6,385 nt of DNA from Halobacteriovoraceae bacterium (GCA_018663815.1 JABJPQ010000132.1:1-6385), one strand, 5' to 3'. Shown: positions 1-6,153, numbered from the stretch's first letter. Numbers and translations: made by a program. The notes: generated by a model from the letters alone, not told the origin.

Positions 1-236
1 ATATGGGAAAAATGTGTCTTCAATGCCATAAAAGTGAAGATGTACACCAGGCACAACTCAGTATACGAAATCACCCCTTAACAGAAAAAGTAAATTGCCT
101 TGATTGTCACGATCCTCATAGTTCAAATAATAAAGGTTTAATTAAATTCGATTTTGGGAAACAAACACCTTTTCAAGAAAATATGTGTGCTTATTGCCAC
201 TGGAGTAAATCAAATGATGATAAATATCCTCGCTAG
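1..236 (+). CDS. Multihaem cytochrome c, C-terminal fragment (doubled CXXCH type)
   Basis: The 3' end of a gene that begins before the window; the reading frame is open from the first base (full codons from position 3), so the in-window ATG at 3 is probably internal. The last 77 residues hold three c-type haem-binding sites, CLQCH, CLDCH and CAYCH, plus extra histidines able to act as distal ligands. The spacing of the first two sites, with HP before the second and CHDPHSS after it, is the doubled CXXCH pattern of periplasmic or outer-membrane multihaem cytochromes. Such proteins carry electrons between the inner membrane and a terminal reductase or the cell surface. The stop TAG at 234-236 lies inside the next cytochrome gene, which starts at 214, so the two are probably translationally coupled. 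Which pathway they serve, and how many haems the whole protein has, cannot be seen here. Confidence 0.88.
   Translation, partial: MGKMCLQCHKSEDVHQAQLSIRNHPLTEKVNCLDCHDPHSSNNKGLIKFDFGKQTPFQENMCAYCHWSKSNDDKYPR
202..205 (+). promoter_or_regulatory. Ribosome binding site deciding the start of the second cytochrome
   Basis: GGAG lies 8 bases before the ATG at 214 and within the last codons of the upstream cytochrome. It supports starting at 214 rather than at the in-frame ATG at 154, which would put twenty extra residues in front of the signal peptide. Confidence 0.6.
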
Positions 237-777
237 TTTTATGATCTGTTTTATTATGCAAAATGCTATGGCCCTTCCAGTGATGGAGAAGTTATTGGTA
301 GAAAAATATCCTTCTGTCGCAAATACTCCTGTCGCAAGTTGTTCGTCATGTCATATGCCAGCTATTCAATCAGGACTTAATCGATTTGGATTAGATTATA
401 AGAAATACGCTTTTAATTTTAGCAAAATAGAAGGACTTGATTCAGATAAAGATGGAATTTCGAATGTTAAGGAACTGAAAAGTAAACTTTTTCCTGGCAG
501 TAAAAATTCCACTGGGACGGGGATTTTTTCTTTTAAAAACTCAAAGGGGCTTGTTCGCTTTGACCATGATAAACATATTTCGAATAAAAACTATGGAGCG
601 AAGTTTAGTTGTAAAGAATGTCATCAAAAAAATGGTTTTAAAAAAGAATTCATGGCCTCTCCTGATCTCGCTGGATTGTCACATAAATTATGTCTTGACT
701 GTCATACCCATAAGTCTCCTAATTCAACAAAAGCGGCGATTAAATGTTCTGCTTGTCATGCTAGAGGGCAGAAGTAG
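214..777 (+). CDS. Exported tetrahaem cytochrome c with EF-hand-like loop and c7-type C-terminus
   Basis: A complete 187-residue periplasmic electron carrier. From ATG 214 the protein opens with a hydrophobic signal peptide (residues 1-20) ending in AMA, a good signal peptidase I site. The mature part has two pieces. Residues 41-95 hold one haem site, CSSCH (43-47), then LNRFG and a perfect calcium-type loop from D76 to E87 (DSDKDG, then E at position 12). Residues 113-182 hold three haem sites, CKECH (133-137), CLDCH (160-164) and CSACH (178-182), with the FDHDKH and SHKLC histidines expected of the triheme cytochrome c7/c3-like fold. It overlaps the upstream cytochrome by 23 bp, so the two are likely co-translated redox partners. 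It ends 18 bp before the convergent amidoligase-like gene. The family assignment is firm; the electron donor and acceptor are unknown. A start at 217, one codon later, is equally possible. Confidence 0.9.
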   Translation: MMINILASFMICFIMQNAMALPVMEKLLVEKYPSVANTPVASCSSCHMPAIQSGLNRFGLDYKKYAFNFSKIEGLDSDKDGISNVKELKSKLFPGSKNSTGTGIFSFKNSKGLVRFDHDKHISNKNYGAKFSCKECHQKNGFKKEFMASPDLAGLSHKLCLDCHTHKSPNSTKAAIKCSACHARGQK

Positions 778-795
778 TCTGAGAGATAAAGATTA

Positions 796-2448
796 TTATG
801 AGTTTAAAATACCTCTAAGATACTCTCTAGATTGCGGGTTAAGTAAGTCTGTATTTACACTTTCATAAATATACTGGTAAACCTCTCGGTCATACTTATT
901 ATTAATTTTTTCCATACTCATAATGTGTTTATTCATATCAGGGAACTTTAAACGAATGACATTCGCAGCATCCACAGTATCTGTGTTTTCTTGAGCAAAC
1001 TGATATAAAAATGTAAGTTCCTTGCTGCTAAAAGGATAGTTTTTATAAGCTTTATAAAAATTATTATCAAAAATTGATATTATTTCGTCTTTTGAAGCAC
1101 CTTTGAAATTAGACGCAAGAAAAGTTTGCAAGATATGTTTCTTAATCGTTGGGTCCATATTTGCGAAGCTTTCACTTGATGATACTTCTCCAAGATTAAA
1201 TGTTTGTTTTTTTTCTTTATAGATTTTTTTTATTTTTTTAATAAATGGAAGAAGATTTTCTAATAATATATCTTGGTGAATATTATGATTTTGTTTAAGA
1301 TATGTAAGATATTTAAATAATTCACCAAAAGAAGTCTTTTTATTATGTGAGTTATGAATATTTTTTATAATATGCTGTTCTAAAAAATTAAAAGCTCTAC
1401 CTAAATCGCTTCCAAACACATCTAAATAGTTATCTTTTTCACCAAATAGAAGGTTTGCAACAGGGTAATTATGTTTCGATTCCTTGTATTTGATTGCGAG
1501 TTTTTTAAAAAGCATTTTTGCTGAAATTATTTTTTGGGACTTCATCCAACTTTTTAGGCCAGAGTTTGGGGCATAATACTGAGAAAGGAAAATATTATTA
1601 AAGTTTATTGCTTCTGCAAGATATTTAGGATCTTTACTTCCATTAAAGATTCTTAATTCCATAGTAATGTACTTACCACCTGCTCCGGCCCTTGATAATT
1701 CGATGCCTTGTTTTTTTCCTTCGAGATAAGTTTGAGATTTTAATCGTCCAGAAGTAGAGTTTCTGTATGGGTGAGTACCAAAGTAATCTAAAAGACCTTG
1801 CTCTACTTTTTTAAAATCATTACCAAAGTCAACGATTCTTGGATCATGTATGCTATTAACATGCTCACCTAATATTTTTTCTAACCCGATATGATTATGG
1901 ATTCCCGCAGTTAGAGGATCTTGCTTAACTCCAAATTTATAAAAGTTTTGCTGCATTTCTGAAAATAGTCTCAAATCATCAGGAGTCTCAATAATCTGGC
2001 TGGCTAATTCTACTCCACCTAAGCCATCATTCCATTCAGAGCTGGATAAACTTTCTTGTTTAATAATAAAGCTTTTTACTTTACCAGCAAAATTAAATTT
2101 AATTTCAAACTTATGGGAATTATTTTTGATTATTTTAACATCAGATATAAGTCCTGAAGGATGATCATCTAGCCAAAATTTATATTTATTAGCGAATTCT
2201 TCTATTGCTTTAGAGTTATTAGGTATAAGCCCCTCAATTTCAACACCATTACTTGATTTCAAATTAACTTGATTTGTCCAGTCGTTATGAAATGAGTCTT
2301 TCCAATCCATATACTTTGAGTCGGTATGAGTTAGGTAGTAAATAATTTCTTTTTGTGAACATTGTGAATTGTTTATACTGGCAGAATTCGCAATACACAT
2401 GTATCCACAAAGAGTGATGAAGAATATAAGTTTTTGGTAATAATTCAC
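796..2448 (-). CDS. Exported amidoligase-like protein (glutamine-synthetase-fold COOH-NH2 ligase family)
   Basis: A 550-residue protein with a GTG start. Residues 1-23 are a signal peptide (one Lys, a hydrophobic core, cleavage near NSA-S), so it is predicted to be exported. The first half matches the pattern of the putative amidoligase family, relatives of glutamine synthetase and gamma-glutamyl-cysteine ligase that make ATP-dependent amide bonds: GVEIEG (68-73), QESLSSS (131-137, where the family has D-G-S-L), GGVELASQII (144-153), AGIHNHIGL (181-189, where the family has CGLHVH) and MELRIFNG (263-270). The glutamates and histidines of these motifs are the likely metal and ATP ligands. Residues from about 300 to 550 are helical and lysine-rich, and I recognise no domain there. 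The substrate is unknown. Export is odd for an ATP-dependent enzyme: the fold may have another use, or the protein may act where ATP is available, such as inside another cell. The start has no clear Shine-Dalgarno site. Confidence 0.72.
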   Translation of the reverse strand: MNYYQKLIFFITLCGYMCIANSASINNSQCSQKEIIYYLTHTDSKYMDWKDSFHNDWTNQVNLKSSNGVEIEGLIPNNSKAIEEFANKYKFWLDDHPSGLISDVKIIKNNSHKFEIKFNFAGKVKSFIIKQESLSSSEWNDGLGGVELASQIIETPDDLRLFSEMQQNFYKFGVKQDPLTAGIHNHIGLEKILGEHVNSIHDPRIVDFGNDFKKVEQGLLDYFGTHPYRNSTSGRLKSQTYLEGKKQGIELSRAGAGGKYITMELRIFNGSKDPKYLAEAINFNNIFLSQYYAPNSGLKSWMKSQKIISAKMLFKKLAIKYKESKHNYPVANLLFGEKDNYLDVFGSDLGRAFNFLEQHIIKNIHNSHNKKTSFGELFKYLTYLKQNHNIHQDILLENLLPFIKKIKKIYKEKKQTFNLGEVSSSESFANMDPTIKKHILQTFLASNFKGASKDEIISIFDNNFYKAYKNYPFSSKELTFLYQFAQENTDTVDAANVIRLKFPDMNKHIMSMEKINNKYDREVYQYIYESVNTDLLNPQSREYLRGILNS

Positions 2449-2461
2449 AACTACTATTCGG

Positions 2462-2490
2462 TTTATAGGTATAAAATTAAAGAGAGTAAA
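2462..2490 (-). promoter_or_regulatory. Candidate sigma-70-like promoter for the amidoligase-like gene
   Basis: Read on the minus strand, TTTACT (2490-2485) and TATAAA (2467-2462) are separated by exactly 17 bases, matching the sigma-70 consensus at 4 of 6 and 5 of 6 positions. Transcription would start near 2455, leaving a leader of only a few bases before the GTG at 2448. That fits the absence of a clear ribosome binding site, but AT-rich DNA yields such matches by chance. Confidence 0.38.
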
Positions 2491-2503
2491 ACGGGCGGCT
2501 ATT

Positions 2504-2575
2504 TACTTTGAGTCGCATACACTACGTAAAGATAGGCTGTGTTGCGGCGTGAAATGCCCCTTTAAAATCAAAGTA
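2504..2575. repeat. Nested inverted-repeat element of unknown function
   Basis: An outer perfect 8-bp inverted repeat, TACTTTGA (2504-2511) and TCAAAGTA (2568-2575), encloses a second one. GTCGCATACAC (2512-2522) pairs with GTGTTGCGGC (2539-2548) over ten pairs, with one bulged T and one G-T wobble, leaving a 16-base loop. A 19-base unpaired segment follows the inner stem. GGGC at 2493-2496, outside the outer stem, could pair with GCCC at 2556-2559 inside it, giving a possible pseudoknot. The block 2491-2560 is 51% G+C (36 of 70) in otherwise strongly AT-rich DNA. It lies upstream of both divergent promoter candidates, so it is either a DNA operator site or a separately transcribed small RNA. 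I do not recognise the family. Confidence 0.45.
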
Positions 2576-2605
2576 TTAGGTGTTTTCTCGTTTTTGAATA
2601 TCTAC

Positions 2606-2636
2606 TTGACCTTGACGCTACGTCAGAGCTTATGAT
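2606..2636 (+). promoter_or_regulatory. MerR-type promoter and operator
   Basis: The -35 box TTGACC (2606-2611) and -10 box TATGAT (2631-2636) are separated by 19 bases, the over-long spacer characteristic of promoters that MerR-family activators untwist. The spacer holds a perfect dyad, TGACG-CTA-CGTCA (2613-2625). In extended form ACCTTGACG against CGTCAGAGC matches at 6 of 9 positions. Transcription would begin near 2643, about 30 bases before the ATG at 2673. The neighbouring MerR-family gene is the obvious regulator, implying autoregulation. Confidence 0.75.
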
Positions 2637-2656
2637 GAACTTGTGGAAAACAGAAT

Positions 2657-2664
2657 AAAGGGGA
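2657..2664 (+). promoter_or_regulatory. Ribosome binding site deciding the MerR-DnaE start
   Basis: AAAGGGGA ends 8 bases before the ATG at 2673. It favours this start over the in-frame GTG at 2643, which coincides with the expected transcription start and would require leaderless translation. Starting at 2673 also gives MYSISE, the usual beginning of a MerR domain. Confidence 0.65.
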
Positions 2665-2672
2665 TCTGCAAG

Positions 2673-4223
2673 ATGTACTCTATTAGTGAAGTTGTAAAAT
2701 TAACGAACCTGACGGCCAGAGCATTACGCCATTATGAAGACAAAGGTTTGATAACAACATCCCGTAGGGCACAAAATGGATATAGATATTACTCACAAGA
2801 GGTACTTACAAAGATTGCATCAATTAAAAAATTAAAAAAAATGGAATTTTCTTTAGATGAAATTTTTTCGCTTTTTAAGTTGCAAGGTGATGATTTAGAA
2901 AATCTATTAAGTCTTAAACTGGATGATAAGCTATTAGGTATTGAAGCTGAGATCAATAGGCTTGTAAGTTGCAAACAAGAAGTTAAAACCCAAATGTTGG
3001 CCACAAATAATTTTTTCAAAGGAAAAGTATTATCAAAGGATCAAAGGAGGGTTTTGATGGAAACGATTAAAAGTGAAGTATTAGAACAGTTAAAATTAAA
3101 GAAAAGCGTAGGGCATAAAGATTTAGAGTATTTAAGACGGGAAGATTCTCTTTTTGATACTCCAGAAAAGAGAGAGTTTATTGATGCAATTAAAAAGTGC
3201 TTAAGTTTTGCAAATAAGGAAAGAATTAAATTGGGTCCAGCTAGAGGAGCTGCACCGGCTTTATTATCTTTGTATGCTCTTGGGTGGAGTGACTTTGATC
3301 CAGTAGAACATAACCTGGTACCGGAAAGGTTTTCAACAACAGATTTTTGTTTACACATCGATGTTGAGTTTAAAAATGGTAAAAAATTTATTGATTATTG
3401 TAAAAGTATTACCTGTGATCTGAAAATTGGCTCAATTGAAGCATTTAAACTTCCAATATTGGATATTATTGAAAATGTAAATAAGAGACTGCCAAAGCCA
3501 ATAGATTACGACTCAATTAATGATAATGATCCCCTAGTACTCAATCAGTTTAAACAAGGAGATATTAAACATATATTTTCTTTTGATATTCCTAAAGACA
3601 CTTTACTCGCTAAGAACTTTGATTCTCATTATTATCGAGATGGAAAAGCAACTCAAATGCTTAGCGCTTACCTGAAGTCGCAAGATGTTTTTGACTTTAA
3701 AGACTTGTTAAATATTGAAGCCATTTTTAGGCCTGACAATTTAGATAAGCAACCATTTATGCGTGAATATATTGATCGTTACCCACTTGCTAAAAAAAAT
3801 GGTTTTAACTATGCATGTTTAACAAGCTCATTAAATGAATTCTTAAAACCAAATTATGGAGTTATTATATATCAAGAAGACATTATTCAGATTATCCATG
3901 AATACACCTTGTGGGATTTTGATAAATGTAATGAATTTAGAAAACAGATGCGAGATAGTTCACTAACCAAGGTTCAAGAAGGTGAACTGCTCGAGCATAT
4001 GCATCAAGATGTCCTAGACTTATTATTAGTTGAATCATTAGTCGCGTTCTGTAAGGCGCACTCAGTAGGAGCATGGCCAAAGTTAATTAAAAAAACGGCT
4101 ATATTAAAATCCCTTTATCCAGATATTTATCTGGATGAAATAGAAAAATGGCAAAAAGAAAATGGATACTCCTGGGGGGATTTTGGAATAGTTTCTGGTG
4201 GGGTGTCTTTGTTGCAGCAGTAG
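2673..4223 (+). CDS. MerR-family regulator fused to a degenerate DNA polymerase III alpha (DnaE)-like domain
   Basis: A 516-residue two-part protein. Residues 1-70 are a classic MerR winged helix (MYSISEVVKL, then RALRHYEDKGL and NGYRYYS), followed by a dimerisation helix to about 115. From about 169 the protein follows the DnaE core in order: LGPARGAAP at 187-195 (DnaE has VGPGRGS), YALGWSDFDPVEHNL and PERF at 201-220, LHIDVEF at 227-233 (PDFDVDF), LKIGSIEAFKL at 250-260 (VKFDFLGLRTL), IKHIFSFD at 298-305 (AVFQLES), IFRPDNL at 351-357 (LFRPGPL), YIDR at 366-369, YGVIIYQED at 395-403 (YGIILYQEQ), and FCKAHS at 459-464 (FNKSHS). Missing are the PHP domain, about 130 residues of palm and fingers including the GKHAGG stretch, and everything after the KSHS region. 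Of the catalytic aspartates D401, D403 and D555 (E. coli numbering), only D403 remains (D230); the others are H228 and G253, so it should not polymerise. The likely role is a regulator whose DnaE-like part senses nucleotides, DNA or replication proteins. That role is inference; the fusion itself is directly visible in one open frame. Confidence 0.85.
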   Translation: MYSISEVVKLTNLTARALRHYEDKGLITTSRRAQNGYRYYSQEVLTKIASIKKLKKMEFSLDEIFSLFKLQGDDLENLLSLKLDDKLLGIEAEINRLVSCKQEVKTQMLATNNFFKGKVLSKDQRRVLMETIKSEVLEQLKLKKSVGHKDLEYLRREDSLFDTPEKREFIDAIKKCLSFANKERIKLGPARGAAPALLSLYALGWSDFDPVEHNLVPERFSTTDFCLHIDVEFKNGKKFIDYCKSITCDLKIGSIEAFKLPILDIIENVNKRLPKPIDYDSINDNDPLVLNQFKQGDIKHIFSFDIPKDTLLAKNFDSHYYRDGKATQMLSAYLKSQDVFDFKDLLNIEAIFRPDNLDKQPFMREYIDRYPLAKKNGFNYACLTSSLNEFLKPNYGVIIYQEDIIQIIHEYTLWDFDKCNEFRKQMRDSSLTKVQEGELLEHMHQDVLDLLLVESLVAFCKAHSVGAWPKLIKKTAILKSLYPDIYLDEIEKWQKENGYSWGDFGIVSGGVSLLQQ

Positions 4224-4232
4224 GTATTTTGA

Positions 4233-5099
4233 TTAGAAAATAGTTTTTGAAATTTCTCCCACTAAAAACTGAAGCGATTTAACCTTTCTATTCTCTACTC
4301 TATAAATAACTGAGAGGGTGTCCTTAAACTTGGGCGCACCCTTTATCATTTTAAGTTTTTTTCCTGCGAGCTTTTCGACTATTCGACTTGGTATGATTCC
4401 AATTCCTGCTCCAGCTGATACAAGATTGGTAATGTTTTCTAAATTATTACTTGTAATAATTCTAGAAAATCGAATGCCCTTTCTTTTAAGTTTGTCTTGT
4501 AAATCTTTTGTTTGTAATAAAGCCGGATCACAAATAAGTATGGCATCTCCTGACTTATAATCTAAAATTTTACTTTTATGGCCATTGGTCCATAACGTTA
4601 CGACATCTTCACATAAATTATGAATAACCAGATCTGGGTGCCTTACTGGATTAATAACTAGGCCAACATCTATATCAAGCGATATCACTTGTTCTGTGAT
4701 TTTTCGCGAGAGGTCATGCTTTAATGCTATTTCTAGTTCTGGGAAGAGATTAAATATTGAAGGTAAAAATTTATCTAAAGTATAGAGACCAACTGAGGGA
4801 TGACAGCCTAAAGAAAGGCTTCCACTAATATCATTAATTGAAGCCAGGGCTTCTGAGCGCAACTGATCCCAGTATTGCATGAGTATTTTTGAGTGTTTGA
4901 GTAAGTTTTTTCCCGGTTTAGTAAGAGTTACTCCTTTTTTTGATCTTATAAAAACTTCTGCACCTAGGGACAATTCAATTCTTTTAATCGATAGGGACAA
5001 AGAAGGTTGAGAGATACCAACTCGCTCAGCGGCTCTTGATAGGTTACTGGTATTCGCTGTCTCAATAAAGTATGCCAAATCACTTGGGGATATAACCAT
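4233..5099 (-). CDS. LysR-type transcriptional regulator, divergent from the isonitrile genes
   Basis: A 288-residue LysR-family protein of ordinary length. Residues 3-62 form the winged helix-turn-helix (DLAYFIETANTSNLSRAAE, then GISQPSLSLSIKRIE and LGAEVFIRSKKGVTLT). From about residue 90 comes the periplasmic-binding-protein-like effector domain (GSLSLGCHPSVG, FPELEIAL, IDVGLVINP, SAGAGIGIIPSRIV). The ATG at 5099 is preceded by AGGAG with a 6-base gap. It stands back to back with the isonitrile synthase gene across 91 bp, the standard arrangement for a LysR activator of the adjacent operon; the Pseudomonas pvc genes also use a LysR-type regulator (PvcR). The inducer is unknown. Its 3' end faces the MerR-DnaE gene with 9 bp between stops, and no convincing terminator is visible. 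Confidence 0.92.
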   Translation of the reverse strand: MVISPSDLAYFIETANTSNLSRAAERVGISQPSLSLSIKRIELSLGAEVFIRSKKGVTLTKPGKNLLKHSKILMQYWDQLRSEALASINDISGSLSLGCHPSVGLYTLDKFLPSIFNLFPELEIALKHDLSRKITEQVISLDIDVGLVINPVRHPDLVIHNLCEDVVTLWTNGHKSKILDYKSGDAILICDPALLQTKDLQDKLKRKGIRFSRIITSNNLENITNLVSAGAGIGIIPSRIVEKLAGKKLKMIKGAPKFKDTLSVIYRVENRKVKSLQFLVGEISKTIF

Positions 5100-5116
5100 A
5101 GTTTTCTCCTATCACA

Positions 5117-5143
5117 ATTATAACTATTACTAATTTTAACTAT
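5117..5143. promoter_or_regulatory. Candidate LysR operator with overlapping minus-strand -10 box
   Basis: TAACTAT occurs twice as a direct repeat, at 5121-5127 and 5137-5143, 16 bases apart. A near-palindrome AACTATGGTT (8 of 10 positions) overlaps the second copy. A perfect minus-strand TATAAT (5122-5117) overlaps the first copy, but no good -35 box lies at the right distance. This layout would let the LysR protein bind here, repress itself and activate the plus-strand isonitrile genes. The repeat is short and the DNA is AT-rich, so this is tentative. Confidence 0.33.
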
Positions 5144-5180
5144 GGTTGTCTATGTTTTAGTTTGGGTAAGCAGCAACGAG

Positions 5181-5185
5181 GGAGG
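5181..5185 (+). promoter_or_regulatory. Strong ribosome binding site of the isonitrile synthase gene
   Basis: GGAGG, within GAGGGAGGAAG, lies 5 bases before the ATG at 5191. It is the strongest Shine-Dalgarno match in the window and fixes the start. Confidence 0.7.
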
Positions 5186-5190
5186 AAGTT

Positions 5191-6153
5191 ATGCTTCAAA
5201 AAGTACAAACAAATCAGTTAAACCCATATCAAGCAGGAGGAGTCATAAATAAGATTCTACAAATTTTGATGAGTGTTTCAAACTTTGCAACTCATACCGA
5301 TGATCCAGCGGGTATGAGCTCAGTTCATCACTTCAAGCTTGCAAGTGCAATTTCTAGATGTGAAAAAATTCAGTTTGTTTTACCTGCATTTCCGGCCAAA
5401 AGTAAAAACCATGAAAAGACTTATTCTCACCGGCCAGACCTTGGAGAGGTTGAATCTCTCAAAAGATTAAATGAGATTGCATTAAAAATTTCGGAAATTT
5501 ATTATCCAGGCGCAGAGTTTATTATTTGCTCAGATGGACGCGTGTTTAGTGATCTAGTGGGGGTTACTGAGGTTGATGTTACTGAATACCGGTTAGGAAT
5601 AAACGATATTGCAAAAAAGTTCTCTTTAACAAAGCTTTCATTTTTTGATCTAGAAGATATATTTCCCAGTAAATTCTCATTTAGCCAAATGAGATATTCC
5701 TTAGAAAAAGAATATGCCGTATCTATTAATGAGATTAAAGCAAATGTTAAATCAAATGATTCAAAATGTTCTCTTTTTAATGGGATCCATCGATTTATTA
5801 AAGAGGATTATTTAGTTATTAAAAAAGAAATCACAAAAAATCAAATCAATAAACAAGCTAAAGAAGTAGCTTATAAGGTTATGCAGCGATCAAATGCATG
5901 GAGTACCCTCGTTGCTCAAAAGTTTCCAGATGCTTTTAGGCTGAGTATCCACCCACAAGACTTAACTTCTGAAAAATTCCCTATTAAACTTCTTCCTTGT
6001 AATGAAAGATGGGGCACACCTTGGCATCGAGTTCCTGTTATGCAAAACGGAGAATTAAGTTTAATGAGAAATTTGGATATAAAAAAAATGGGAGGAGTAT
6101 TAAAAAAGTACCAAGGTCTATATGCATATTTTGAACTTGGAGTTAGACAATGA
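5191..6153 (+). CDS. isnA/pvcA-like: Isonitrile (isocyanide) synthase, PvcA/IsnA family
   Basis: A complete 320-residue cytoplasmic enzyme, about the length of PvcA and IsnA. Known members convert the alpha-amino group of L-tyrosine or L-tryptophan to an isonitrile, taking the extra carbon from ribulose 5-phosphate. Family signatures seen in order are QFVLPAFPAKS (61-71), RPDLGEVESL (81-90), YYPGAEFIICSDGRVFSD (104-121), RLSIHPQ (250-256), and GTPWHRVPV (275-283). It begins a plus-strand operon whose next gene, a PvcB/IsnB-type oxygenase, overlaps it by four bases (ATGA at 6150-6153). The divergent LysR gene is the likely regulator. Whether the substrate is tyrosine or tryptophan cannot be told by eye. 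The final product depends on genes beyond the window: rhabduscin-type, paerucumarin-type or something new are all possible. Confidence 0.93.
   Translation: MLQKVQTNQLNPYQAGGVINKILQILMSVSNFATHTDDPAGMSSVHHFKLASAISRCEKIQFVLPAFPAKSKNHEKTYSHRPDLGEVESLKRLNEIALKISEIYYPGAEFIICSDGRVFSDLVGVTEVDVTEYRLGINDIAKKFSLTKLSFFDLEDIFPSKFSFSQMRYSLEKEYAVSINEIKANVKSNDSKCSLFNGIHRFIKEDYLVIKKEITKNQINKQAKEVAYKVMQRSNAWSTLVAQKFPDAFRLSIHPQDLTSEKFPIKLLPCNERWGTPWHRVPVMQNGELSLMRNLDIKKMGGVLKKYQGLYAYFELGVRQ

Noticed and set aside
154..213. In-frame ATG at 154 as the start of the second cytochrome
   Set aside because: It adds twenty residues before the hydrophobic signal peptide and lies deep inside the upstream cytochrome. ATG 214 has GGAG at the right distance and a clean signal peptide.
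551..868. Plus-strand open frame across the cytochrome 3' end
   Set aside because: It lies in another frame over the haem-motif coding sequence, shows no recognisable domain and has no ribosome binding site, so it is a shadow.
1195..1245. T-rich tract as a regulatory element
   Set aside because: It encodes a lysine-rich helix (KKIKKIYKEKK) of the amidoligase-like protein on the minus strand, so codon content explains it.
2399..2448. Lipoprotein signal in the amidoligase-like protein
   Set aside because: The cysteines in the signal region are not preceded by a lipobox (ITLC and GYMC do not fit). A type I signal peptidase site near NSA fits better.
2491..2580. Integron attC site or c-di-GMP riboswitch in the divergent spacer
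   Set aside because: No RYYYAAC/GTTRRRY core pair is present for attC, and the conserved riboswitch bases are absent. Only the nested inverted repeats can be supported.
2643..2672. GTG at 2643 as the start of the MerR-DnaE gene
   Set aside because: It falls at the predicted transcription start and has no ribosome binding site. ATG 2673 has one and matches the normal MerR N-terminus. Leaderless use of 2643 cannot be fully excluded.
2789..3358. Two minus-strand open frames inside the MerR-DnaE gene
   Set aside because: They lie opposite a long frame with strong MerR and DnaE motifs and encode serine/leucine-rich sequence typical of antisense shadows.
3768..3779. D368 in the YIDR motif as the third polymerase catalytic aspartate
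   Set aside because: In E. coli DnaE the third aspartate, D555, lies in KFDFLGL. That segment aligns to KIGSIEA here, where the residue is G253. YIDR corresponds to a later, non-catalytic segment.
4242..4270. AGTTTTT/AAAAACT inverted repeat near the convergent 3' ends as a terminator
   Set aside because: The stem is seven base pairs, almost all A-T, with a 15-base loop and no following T run, and it lies in the LysR coding end. It is too weak to call.
4318..4560. Plus-strand open frame inside the LysR gene
   Set aside because: It is antisense to the conserved LysR effector domain, and its composition is that of a shadow.
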